Shown here piece after piece: positions 50,901-58,974 of a stretch of 64,000 bases of DNA. Below the pieces are notes generated by a model. That model was not told where the DNA came from. It did not search any database and saw nothing but the letters and a program-made list of their open reading frames with translations. The stretch spans positions 1-64,000 of the forward strand of contig CAJQUW010015465.1 of NCBI GenBank assembly GCA_907163375.1, written 5' to 3'. How positions within the stretch are numbered: the first letter of the stretch is position 1; each line of letters opens with the position of its first letter. Position numbers and translations under genes: made by a program. The stretch is from Prostheceraeus crozeri (lineage: Eukaryota; Platyhelminthes; Polycladida; Euryleptidae).

Positions 50901-51509
50901 TTCAGAAGGAATATAACAATATTCACCGAAATATTCTTTGATTCTATATTTCATATTAATCCCTGCCCCTCTATGCGATCTTTGTACTAACTTCATTCCA
51001 AAATCTTCATATTTAATATTACCTGTAAAAATCCATTCGTTAGCATCGGATTTCTCATCCAGATTCGAAAACCATGTTTCAAATGATTTTTTATTATAGA
51101 AGGTTACGTAAAAATTTTGAATTATATTTTCCTGATCTTTAACAACTTTTCCAAATAAATTAATAATTTTACCATTTGCTAAAAGTTTCCGCATATCATT
51201 TACTACATTAATAAAAGATACATTTTCATATTTAATTTCATTTGGATTAAATAAATTACATAAATCATCACCAAGTTCATCCTTAATTCTATCATCAAAA
51301 AAGATATCACTAATAGGAGTTTCTAATATTTCTTTTGTTCCACGTTTCTGTTTTTTAGTATTACGTCTAATACTACGCCTAGTACGTTTCTGTTTTTTAA
51401 TACGTTTACTACGTTTACTATGTTTAATTTGCGCATCAAACTCAGCAGTTTGTTTCTTGATTAATTCATCAATCCTAGACGTTTGTCCGAGAGACATTTC
51501 ACGATTCAT
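47973..51509 (-). CDS. Polinton PolB DNA polymerase (element 2)
   Basis: 1178 residues, open throughout. A very basic N-terminus (RTRRSIRRNTKKQKRG), then the 3'-5' exonuclease motifs YIWDLETFPDPN, AHNSSGFDSYFPIK and NDILSLAFCIYK, then palm motifs AFDATSLYPSAMYDE, KLLMNSLYGKTV and the catalytic IHYTDTDSIYIS, and an acidic C-terminus (SDDDDTWE). This is the protein-primed-type polymerase of Polintons. A GC-rich in-frame repeat (GGTLSLGRYAGGALSPG) stands just before the first palm motif. Distinct from the element 1 enzyme, which has N-terminal C2H2 fingers. Confidence 0.95.
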   Translation of the reverse strand: MNREMSLGQTSRIDELIKKQTAEFDAQIKHSKRSKRIKKQKRTRRSIRRNTKKQKRGTKEILETPISDIFFDDRIKDELGDDLCNLFNPNEIKYENVSFINVVNDMRKLLANGKIINLFGKVVKDQENIIQNFYVTFYNKKSFETWFSNLDEKSDANEWIFTGNIKYEDFGMKLVQRSHRGAGINMKYRIKEYFGEYCYIPSEDFCFIKCYNVLRGFNEEQGEMMKEMFNNFLYKEKATSRTGVMSNCKFSQFNKYFGECVQYYSPANRHLNPRGIETFHNYVYYNYFHAGSTIGHYCLINKSHKLKAIREIENNFKPIYKTVTDENLTTRPYKIITKKKIDYASTYIWDLETFPDPNCSTAHPIPYAVGAINFNKFICCLPKQRLKELETRLLSDMIKIKRSKDEDEIKKLKKQINEYNNLTELEFNKLQNCVKIFTRTEDDECSIGGNPEDVCPIHQFFKTLGKFNYSRVTLIAHNSSGFDSYFPIKANFKLSKPPLKTSRGILTASLQNPYTTECVSRYIQKSLRFKNNMKKDSLSGKLALQTIIMKCSYQHVKTSLSKWCENFKIPTNVCKLNYEIGDITHENYKEKENEWRPYLVNDILSLAFCIYKYNNVMRDLVGEDITTNLTSSALTFNGWMKSVQNDNINIHSHIDLWARNYIRKSVKGGRVSANIRKYISPFCSILLPILKQYLPGRCAGGTLSLGRYAGGALSPGNNLIDLMKQYRDLGDKTEICKKISNQLLEQKNEFLMAFDATSLYPSAMYDENSEYPKAESARKFRQEEEREIVYKFNNQTFRPKTGIFSVVFQYPNDMFFQPVPIKDKVKNQNNNSHVKVIRFRNGICYDVLTSVDIQEIVRCGGKILHITDGIIYEKNYQVSPFRNYIEKLFNLRKRYKTEGNTVGDELIKLLMNSLYGKTVQKDITTKYHLWNENTLRKNFTQEVKDYEKLNDEQYLAKVEMEDDEFLKTNIVKDGKTSFMPSHLGSFILSHSRRIMNNFILEINGFKEKYIHYTDTDSIYISNELFNKLDAAGYVGGELCQGKNDYGNGGIIFAMFIAPKVKYCITVDEQGRLSEKKTFKGYSQNKVKVEDFLKLYSGKTLSTTVNKPWKRSLETGISIPDKNNNTEEKKFSGQINILKRQAPDENEIMLPYNGEDIQAEIFQTIICESNLSDDDDTWE

Positions 51510-51558
51510 ATTTTTTAAAAGAAAAAATGAATTTTTACATAGAACCTCGGTTCCGTTT

Positions 51559-51864
51559 TTACATATACACAGGAATATGTAATTGATGTAATGTTTCTAA
51601 TTCATGTGTTGTTAAATGTTCTTTCTTAACCAACCACCATAAATTATTATACGCCAAAAATACTCGGAAACTTCTTAAACAAAGTGGAAAGTCTTTTGTT
51701 TTAACACACGGTTTAATACCATGTTTTGTTTTATAATCTGTAACGAGCGCAACGTATTTATGATGATAATAAAATCTAACTTCTTTCTTCGAATTTATAG
51801 GATTTGTAGGATGACGATAATCTTTTAAAACTGGTACATGCTCTATCTTATAATCATTCAACAT
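51559..51864 (-). CDS. Unknown 101-residue protein
   Basis: A short protein with aromatic and basic residues (EVRFYYHHKYVALVTDY, AYNNLWWLVKK). No zinc motif, signal peptide or membrane segment. It lies between the polymerase and ATPase genes, with an A-tract before ATG. No family is recognised. Confidence 0.55.
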   Translation of the reverse strand: MLNDYKIEHVPVLKDYRHPTNPINSKKEVRFYYHHKYVALVTDYKTKHGIKPCVKTKDFPLCLRSFRVFLAYNNLWWLVKKEHLTTHELETLHQLHIPVYM

Positions 51865-51942
51865 ATTTTTTTTTTATTTTTATTAACAAAAAAATTTATA
51901 AGAAAAAATTATTCGGTCACTCCGTTCGGTCACTCCGTTCGA

Positions 51943-52710
51943 TCACTCCTCGAAAATATTTTCTATAACTCTATCATGAATTTTTTTATCAATATTAATT
52001 GTAATGAAGCCATAATCTTTTGACCAAGCATTGTTACACGATTGTTTAAATTCATCTTTATTTCTTACGCATAAATCTCTTAACAAATCACTTAAGTTTC
52101 TTGCATTTATTTCAAATAGTATAAATATATTTGCATTCTTTCTAATAACACTTCCGTCTAATGAATACATACTTTGTGTTAAATAAAATACACTACAGTT
52201 ATTATGTCTACCTCTTGTGAAATAATTTCTCTGAACTGACTGATTTCTATCATTAACACAATCATCAAAAATTACACAATGTTTCATTGTTTTATCTAGT
52301 TTACTAGGATCTTGCATATTACCACTATCATCTATTAATTGTATCTTTATATGGTTATTTTTATTAGATTCTACTAACTGATTATTTTTTGCTGCTTCTT
52401 CACACCACGAACTTATTTCTTCTTCATCTTCAGATTTTTCATATTCTTTGAATAATGAAGCAATTGCTGTTTTTTTAAGATTATTTTCAAATCCATATTT
52501 TAAAAATTGATAGACGGGTTGTTCTGCCGTTGTTGTATAAATTATAAGATTGTTATAATCCAAAAAATTTGGAGTCGTTAAAATTTTAAATAATAGATAC
52601 GTTTTTCCACATCCTGATCTTCCACAAATAACTGCTAAAACTTTATTAGATAATTTTGGATGATGATTAAATTTAAGTTTTTTTTTATTTAATGGTAGCA
52701 CTTCACTCAT
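51943..52710 (-). CDS. FtsK/HerA-type genome-packaging ATPase (element 2)
   Basis: 255 residues. Walker A is AVICGRSGCGKTYLL (about residue 35); Walker B is KHCVIFDDCVND (about residue 145); SVFYLTQSMYS is the strand that follows. About 40 residues longer than the enzyme of element 1 because of an acidic insert (KSEDEEEISSWCEEAA). It would package the genome. Start in TTATTAAAAAATG. A GC repeat (TCACTCCGTTCGG) lies within its C-terminal end. Confidence 0.9.
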   Translation of the reverse strand: MSEVLPLNKKKLKFNHHPKLSNKVLAVICGRSGCGKTYLLFKILTTPNFLDYNNLIIYTTTAEQPVYQFLKYGFENNLKKTAIASLFKEYEKSEDEEEISSWCEEAAKNNQLVESNKNNHIKIQLIDDSGNMQDPSKLDKTMKHCVIFDDCVNDRNQSVQRNYFTRGRHNNCSVFYLTQSMYSLDGSVIRKNANIFILFEINARNLSDLLRDLCVRNKDEFKQSCNNAWSKDYGFITINIDKKIHDRVIENIFEE

Positions 52711-52787
52711 TTTTTAATAAAAAAATTTATTTTTATTTTATTTTTGTTTTTAAAGAAGAAGAAGAAAATTAAACTTCTCTAGCTTCG

Positions 52788-52858
52788 CGTGGGAGTTTAT
52801 ACCTCTCGAACGGGAGTTTATACCTCCCGAACGGGAGTTTATACCTCCCGAACCAAAA
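52788..52858. repeat. 21-bp GC-rich hairpin repeat, three copies
   Basis: GGGAGTTTATACCTCCC can fold on itself and is repeated three times with CGAAC between. It overlaps the end of the penton-like gene and lies before the ATPase start. One of many GC-rich mini-hairpins in this element. Confidence 0.75.
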
Positions 52859-53627
52859 GATCTATCATAATCTCTTCACCTCCAAAATTTATTTCTTGTC
52901 CTTTCTCATCAGTGATTCTAATGCCAATGTTGTTAATAGTTTTTCTTGTAATAGGAAAATATATTAATGTTTGTGGAATTACATTTAATCTATAACCAAT
53001 GGGTACAGTAAAAGCTGGAAAACTGAATATTAAATTTGATAATTTACCATTTATATATCCTCCTTCAATAATGTCACAATGTACAACAATTGAATTTATT
53101 TCAGTTATTTTTGGAATCTTCTCACCTAAATGATAACCTTGTCTATAGGTTTGTTTATTAAATCCTAATAGCTTTGACAATGATCTATCATGATTAAAAT
53201 CAACTTGATGATTTTCGTCTAAAGTAAGAGAAAATTTATTAACTGCCGGTTCAACTGCAAAATGTAATTGTTTCTTATCTTTAAATGGTATACCTAAATG
53301 TCTCTTAATTTCATTTGATATTGTTTCAACTTCGTAAGAACCAGGAAGAAAAGTTAGTATTTTCCATGTTTTTCCTTTATCAGTAGAATATCTAAATTGA
53401 TCATTCACATCTTTGATAACGTTTTGAATAGTGTTAAATGTAGAGAAACTAGTCAATGCAATTTGATAATTTTTATTCTGTTCTAAATGTAGAATGGGTT
53501 CTAAATTACAAGTGTGTGATGAAGTAGTTGTTATAATTTTTAACGTCGTACTAAATTTTGATGAACCCAAAATCTCTGTTAGATTTTCTAAATGATTATT
53601 AATTTTGTCTAAATCTGCTGAACACAT
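52839..53627 (-). CDS. Penton-like minor capsid protein (element 2)
   Basis: 262 residues. The middle (TFLPGSYEVETISNEIKRHL, DENHQVDFNHDRSLSKLLGF) and the closing strands (FPAFTVPIGYRLNVIP, NIGIRITDEKGQEINFGGEE) are typical of Polinton penton proteins with a single jelly roll. Half the size of the penton-like genes of element 1, in the usual place next to the ATPase. Start in CTAAAAAATG. Confidence 0.7.
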   Translation of the reverse strand: MCSADLDKINNHLENLTEILGSSKFSTTLKIITTTSSHTCNLEPILHLEQNKNYQIALTSFSTFNTIQNVIKDVNDQFRYSTDKGKTWKILTFLPGSYEVETISNEIKRHLGIPFKDKKQLHFAVEPAVNKFSLTLDENHQVDFNHDRSLSKLLGFNKQTYRQGYHLGEKIPKITEINSIVVHCDIIEGGYINGKLSNLIFSFPAFTVPIGYRLNVIPQTLIYFPITRKTINNIGIRITDEKGQEINFGGEEIMIDLLVREV

Positions 53628-53649
53628 TTTTTAGTTAAATTTTTGAATA

Positions 53650-53744
53650 AATCTTATAGATAAAAATCGTAGATAAAAATCATAGATAAAAATCATAGAT
53701 AAAAATCATAAATAAAAAGCATAGATAAAAATCATAGATAAAAA
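53650..53744. repeat. 14-bp AT-rich tandem repeat
   Basis: ATAGATAAAAATCA is repeated about seven times between the penton-like gene and its upstream neighbour. Confidence 0.85.
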
Positions 53745-54572
53745 TTAGAAACAACATATTTCAGCTACACTTTTATAATCCTCTTCATTTAGTATCTTCT
53801 TTTCTAACAGTCTTTTCAATATAGCATGAATTTCATTGAAACTAGAATTATGTCCTTCTTTTATTGCAGATATTAAAATATTTAATCTATTTAGTAATTC
53901 TTGTGGATCGTCTGGTAAAAATACAGTTGTTTCAGTTTTCTGTTTTTCAGATAAACCTTTCCCTACTTTAACTCCCGTTGATAATAAATTTTCTAATTGT
54001 TTATAACGTCTAAGAGATTTTACTGCACCAACTCTGTCTAACATAGCTTTATATTTTATGAGATCTTCTACAGCATAATTATTTAAATCTGCTCCTCTTA
54101 AAAGATTAACAAAATTTCTATCTAAATTAAAAGGAGATTTATCTGGTGAAAAAATTAAACCTCGAAAAGGTTGTGGAAATATTTCTTTTTGTCCGAGATA
54201 AAATCTAGGTATTGTTTTTCCATCTATAAATGAGATAGAATGTTCAAATTGCATAGATTTTGGTAATTTCTTATTAATGTTTGATTCTAGTAATCCATAG
54301 TCATCTAATATAGTTTTGTGCTCTGGATCTGTTATATCAATTTGTTTATCATTATTTGTAAGTTCCTTTTCAAGAGTTTTAAATGGTTTCATAGTTTTTT
54401 CAAAATCAGTTTTTACTTGCTCGGTTTGCTGCATTTTTTCAAACATATCAGATTGAATACCAGCTTTTATCATTCTATGTTGAAGATGATTTTCTTTCAT
54501 AATATTTCTTTGTTTTATTAACTCTTCTAATTGTTTTATTCTTTTAAAATTATCAGCTCTAATTTTATCCAT
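53745..54572 (-). CDS. Conserved Polinton protein of unknown function (element 2)
   Basis: 275 residues from the A-tract-preceded ATG at 54572 (a longer frame starts at 54638). The N-terminal half is coiled coil (NFKRIKQLEELIKQRNIMKE); the C-terminal part has TVFLPDDPQELLNRLNILIS and ends in a helix pair (ILKRLLEKKILNEEDYKSVA), a layout I recall from other animal Polintons as a conserved gene without known function. A virion role is possible. Confidence 0.6.
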   Translation of the reverse strand: MDKIRADNFKRIKQLEELIKQRNIMKENHLQHRMIKAGIQSDMFEKMQQTEQVKTDFEKTMKPFKTLEKELTNNDKQIDITDPEHKTILDDYGLLESNINKKLPKSMQFEHSISFIDGKTIPRFYLGQKEIFPQPFRGLIFSPDKSPFNLDRNFVNLLRGADLNNYAVEDLIKYKAMLDRVGAVKSLRRYKQLENLLSTGVKVGKGLSEKQKTETTVFLPDDPQELLNRLNILISAIKEGHNSSFNEIHAILKRLLEKKILNEEDYKSVAEICCF

Positions 54573-54693
54573 TTTTAAAATATAATATTTGAATTTTGTG
54601 GTAACATTGGAATACAACAAAAACATTTTACTGAACAAATTATTTTTTTATTGCTTTGTTGTTTGACATCCTTTCGTTTAAAGTTTTCTCTTT

Positions 54694-55419
54694 TTAAGTT
54701 TTGTTTAATAAAGTTTTGTTCAATAAAGTTTTGCTTAAATTTTCGCTTAAAGTTTTTAGCTCTTCTAAAAAAAATTTGTCATTTTCTTCATTAGAAATTT
54801 TAGCATCACTAGAAATTTTGCCATCCTTTTTATTTTTATCATCAACTTTTTCTTTCTGTGATTGAAATAATATTTGATTTACTTCATTAGCTATTTGATC
54901 AAATTTTTCAATCTCATCTAACGTAATAACATTATCATCACATACTCTTTGAAAGTAGTAATGTAGTTTATCATATACTTCTTTAATATGTAAATGCTTA
55001 GTTTTTAATGATTTTCGTTTCTTAGTTATTAAAGATTTATCTAACATTGTAACAAGTGAAGTTGCAAAAACACCCGTACCTGTTAAAGCTGTAGCAACTA
55101 CTGGAATTACTAAAACACCTGAAGATATAACAATTGTCAAAGCACCTAAACTTATTGTTAAGAATATGCCAATTCCTTGTGTTACATTCTTAACTTTAGT
55201 CCATCTCTTTCTTAACTTTTTATAATGCTCTAATCTTAATAATAATTGAGATTCCTTATCTTTCATATACCTAACTCTATCTTTGTGTTTTTCTTTGTTC
55301 ATTTTTTCAATGTTAATCTTTTCAATGTCCATTAAAGTAGAACTACGTTCATATGATAACGAAGGATATATTCTTGCGGTTTCTTCCACTTTTGTTTCAT
55401 CCACTTTTGTTTCTTCCAT
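54694..55419 (-). CDS. Two-pass membrane protein, conserved in Polintons
   Basis: 241 residues. Two hydrophobic helices (GIGIFLTISLGALTIVIS and LVIPVVATALTGTGVFATSL) are flanked by basic sequences; the following block (YYFQRVCDDNVITLDEIEKF) is a recurrent part of this family as I remember it. It would sit in a host or particle membrane. It is the first minus-strand gene inside the right end, and its start follows TTTAAAAATG. Confidence 0.6.
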   Translation of the reverse strand: MEETKVDETKVEETARIYPSLSYERSSTLMDIEKINIEKMNKEKHKDRVRYMKDKESQLLLRLEHYKKLRKRWTKVKNVTQGIGIFLTISLGALTIVISSGVLVIPVVATALTGTGVFATSLVTMLDKSLITKKRKSLKTKHLHIKEVYDKLHYYFQRVCDDNVITLDEIEKFDQIANEVNQILFQSQKEKVDDKNKKDGKISSDAKISNEENDKFFLEELKTLSENLSKTLLNKTLLNKT

Positions 55420-55467
55420 TTTTAAAGAAATATTTTTAACGGGCGAAGCCCTGAACCTTCGGTTCGC

Positions 55468-55947
55468 AAGTCACATGATATATTTTAAAAACCTGAAAAA
55501 TGGATAAAATTCATGAATTTGAAATTCTCAACTTTTATGATTTTCGGTGTCCGGTTTTACATGACCTGGAACGGTCATGATTTTCAAGGTAAAAATTGTA
55601 ATTCTCAAATTTGAGATTTTCAACTTTTATGATTTTCGGTGTCCTGGAACGGTCATGATTTTCAAGGTAAAAATCGAACCGAAGGTTCTAGGGCTTCGCG
55701 CTTCGCCCGATTGTAATTCTCAAATTTTGAGATTTTGAAAAATTTGAAAAATTGGGTATTTTTAAAAACGCTTAAATTTTCACCCTTCGGCCTTCAGCCA
55801 CGTGAAATTTGAAGTCTACCTAAATTTTTGAAATTTTTTGAAATTTTGATTTTTTTGAAAAAACCCGCAAAAGTGTGACATCCGGCGCAAGCGAAGCGAA
55901 GCAAAGCGAAGCGAAGCGTCGCGCCGGATGTCACACTATAAACTACT
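55468..55947. repeat. Right terminal inverted repeat of element 2, with terminal hairpin
   Basis: Complement of 38009-38392, about 95 bp longer because a segment with GATTTTCGGTGTCC and GGTCATGATTTTCAAGG occurs twice. The 16-bp hairpin arms lie at 55873-55888 and 55921-55936. Very close identity with the left arm. Confidence 0.9.
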
Positions 55948-55953
55948 TTTCTA

Positions 55954-56795
55954 TGCTAATGTGAGAGAGTGCTTTTCCACCCCATACTTTTGTCATGATG
56001 CATTTTTATCCCAATCATTCTATCATCTTAGACTTCTGCCTAATCTTTTTCAGTCTTAAATCTTCTGTGTATATTTATATCTTTAACATGTAGTCTTGCA
56101 GAACCATGCTTGTTTCGAAAGAGGTGCTTCAGATGATCGTAGCAAATTTCATGTTTCTGCTTTCTTGTCCTATGCCATGCTGGCTTGAATGATAGAATAT
56201 TCTGAAATTAGTCCACTTTAATAGGCCTAAGATTTTTTTGTATATTGAAATAATTGATTTCCATGACTCAATCACTGAAGACTGGACCAATGAAACTCAA
56301 TTTTCAAGATTAAAGTTCTTTTCGATATATAAGACTTGACTTAAGACTCGGATCAATTGTCAGTGCATCAACTGCTTCAATCCGTGGACTTCTCAAGAAT
56401 TTTAATCCAATAGAAAATCTGCTGGCCCATCCTGAAGAAGGTCACCGCATGCAAACCAACCTCATTGACAGACTTTGTAGACGTAGACATATAAGGCTGT
56501 CTGGTACAAAGAAACCGCCTCCGATACTGGGTTCAATTCGTGCATTGCTCAAAAGACTTCCGTTATCTTGGAGGCAAAAAAGGAAGTGTCACCAAATATT
56601 AACGTTTGCCTCTATTAACTGTTTCTATATGTTTTTAACACTCTTTGCGCGGTGAAATAGTGTTAGGTTGATACTCTGCAATATTTTAAAGCATATGCAA
56701 AATTGATTTTCTCAGGAATTATTTATTTCTCGGCTAGCACTTGCTAAACTCATTGCAAGCATTAGGTAGATCATTCCAATGTTACAAGTGAATAT
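55954..56795. other. Host spacer right of element 2
   Basis: From about 56345 to 56655 one plus frame is open (partly listed as 56449-56655) and codes a basic stretch (RLCRRRHIRLSGTKKPPPIL). It may be a decayed coding fragment; no family is recognised. No other gene is seen. Confidence 0.25.
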
Positions 56796-56803
56796 GTCTG
56801 AAC

Positions 56804-58577
56804 CAGGGATCTGGAGTCGGAGTCCGTGAGTCCTATCATTTGTGCTGGAGTTGGAGTCGGACTCCGGACCCAAGCCTATAACTAGATCCGAAATATAATA
56901 CAAACAAATTATTTATCCTCGTACATAGCTGTCACTAGTGATGCAAATGGAAAATTTTCCGTCAAAATTTTCCGGAAATTTTCCAATTTTTTCAAAATTT
57001 TTCGGAAAATTTTCCACTGGAAAATTTTGAAATTTATTTTTTGGTGATTGACGTTTTTTCTTTTGTTTGGAGACTTATTATAGTCGTTTGAAAAGACTAT
57101 GTAATATTCAAAGACCGAAAACTGTATGTTAACTTTTGGTACCAACTGCACCTTTTCCATGTCTATTTCAGATCTTTCCAAATGAATTTCAGATATTAAT
57201 TGGATTTCAGATTTCTCTAGCTGGATTTCAGATATCTGTCAGAAGCTCAACTTTGAAAAGATCTTAAATTCAACTGGAGATTCATGTGGATCATATCTGA
57301 AATTCATTTGGGCAGATCTGAAATCGGATTGGAACTATCTGAACCATCTGACCTAGAAATGGAGGATGTGTGTCCTCAGCGAAGATATCGGACAATACGG
57401 CAGAAGTTTGAAGCTATCATAGATATTCTTTCACTCATCACAGATATCTTTAGTGACCAAATATCTCACGAGTTTACAGTCTTTGTGTCTTCCAATATGG
57501 TCGCTCATGAATGCTGCGTGGACTGTGTGTTTATACTTCACTTGTTCATCAACACATGAAGAATTTGTATCACTATGATCAACGCTGCATAATAAAGCTT
57601 AACTTTCAAGCTAACAATTAGCAAACTCCAAAATGAAGTACATTATTTTTGCTCCACATCTTTCACATTGCATGAAAATACACCCCTATTGTAAAGCAAG
57701 ATTCACGTTATCCCAAACGGTGTCTGTGTGATAATTAGAAATGCTAACAATTTAGCACAAGCCACTGGTGGCAAAGGAATGTTCAAAAATCCGCGGACGG
57801 AACTCGTATTGCTACGATCGCTTTAATCGAAATAATGATGAAATCAAGAGTTTTAGACCCAATTTATTGCTACGTAGCTGCCTCGGAAGTGGAAGCGCTC
57901 AAATTATAGGGCCTATCAAAAAATCAAAACTTTCAGAATGTTCCAAAATTTTCCAATATTTTCCATAATTTTCCACGGAAAATTTTCATCACTAGCTGTC
58001 ACTGTCTTGATGTCAACTTTCTCCCTCAAACAAAAGTACAGTCGAGACAGCAGTAAAAAAATAAGCTTGTAATTGTAGAGGGAATGAACCGTGATAGTGA
58101 AAAAAGGATTGTCTTTTCACTCGGTCATCTAGTAGAGAAGACAAGCCTTCATAGCCTCGATCACACCTACGCACCAAAGGTCACGTCGGCGACAAAAGTA
58201 AAACATTAGTTTGTTTGAGAATATTATCTCTTACCCAAACGTTAATCGTGTGTGATTTCTCTTCCAAAGCGCATATTAAAATCAAAAGTGTACTCATTTT
58301 TTTGAAGAAGGATGGGGATTTTTCTGCCTGGTAGAGACTGGAGAAAACCGTGTGAAGCACAGCACATCAACAGGATGGGAGGAGCAGAGTAGCATGCATC
58401 CAACTGAAAGCGACAGTTGATCAACTTTCATCGAAAATGATTGATAACTGATGCAGAAATGATTACTGAAGATAGGTTCAGGTAAGCCTATAATGATCTA
58501 TGATGTAGGCTACCAGTTTTTTACAAAGAAACTGGGCTATATATACTTGCCACCCGGAGTTGGAGTCCGCATACCTG
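56804..58577. mobile_element. hAT element (outer), interrupted by another hAT
   Basis: Left end CAGGGATCTGGAGTCGGAGT, right end (other strand) CAGGTATGCGGACTCCAACT; flanks GTCTGAAC (56796-56803) and GTCTGAAA (58578-58585), an 8-bp hAT duplication with one change. Without the inner insertion it is about 0.7 kb, hence non-autonomous. Confidence 0.65.
56936..57994. mobile_element. hAT element (inner)
   Basis: Ends TAGTGATGCAAAT and TAGTGATGAAAAT (other strand), perfect 8-bp duplication GCTGTCAC (56928-56935 and 57995-58002). Sub-terminal repeats GGAAAATTTTCC occur at both ends and an ATTTCAGAT array at 57165-57330 in both orientations. 1,059 bp, no transposase. Younger than the outer element it sits in. 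Confidence 0.85.
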
Positions 58578-58671
58578 GTCTGAAACACATGTTTCGTGGA
58601 CGCTTCGCGGAAACTAAGTTTTCAATGAAACACCAAATACATTTGGTTTGTCAATGATCCAATGATAAAAT

Positions 58672-58760
58672 TAAATAATAATAATAATAATCGTTGCTTT
58701 ATTCAGCACTTCAAATAGAAATTCAGAAGTGGCAAGACAATTGAAAGATGATTAAAACAT
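58672..58760 (-). repeat. LINE-like 3' tail with (ATT)n
   Basis: On the minus strand GTGCTGAATAAAGCAACGAT runs into ATT repeats (58674-58692), the form of a LINE 3' end. Only the tail is present. Confidence 0.4.
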
Positions 58761-58974
58761 AATGGTGTGGTCATACAATGAGATCAAAGGTCACTAAGAA
58801 TCATGCAAATCTCACAAATGAGTCTTGGAAATGTCTCAAATGTTTTCAATCAAATGTCTCAAATTTTTTTATCAAATGTCTCTTTGGAAAAGCACTGAAA
58901 ATCCAAAATATTTGAAGAGTGAGCCGCCCAGTTCCCCCGCGGTCGCTGTCCAAGGAATGAATAGGCCTATATTC

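Larger units (their letters stand above)
38009..55947. mobile_element. Polinton/Maverick element 2 (looks whole, very young)
   Basis: 17,939 bp between perfect 6-bp duplications (TTTCTA, 38003-38008 and 55948-55953), with AGTAGTTTATAG ends. All expected core parts are present and open: PolB, integrase, packaging ATPase, adenain-like protease, double-jelly-roll capsid protein, penton-like protein and core proteins. Over the outer ~275 bp the two terminal repeats differ at one or two positions only, so insertion is very recent. It is far more AT-rich than element 1, has no visible introns and puts most genes on the minus strand. Sequence similarity between the two elements is restricted to the core families, so they belong to distinct lineages. 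Confidence 0.95.

Noticed and set aside
52789-52995. Plus-strand frame with GVYTSRT repeats
   Set aside because: Antisense to the penton-like gene; the peptide repeat comes from the 21-bp hairpin repeat.
58825-58974. N-terminal 50 codons of the LINE reverse-transcriptase frame
   Set aside because: No LINE similarity; host sequence read in frame upstream of the truncation point.
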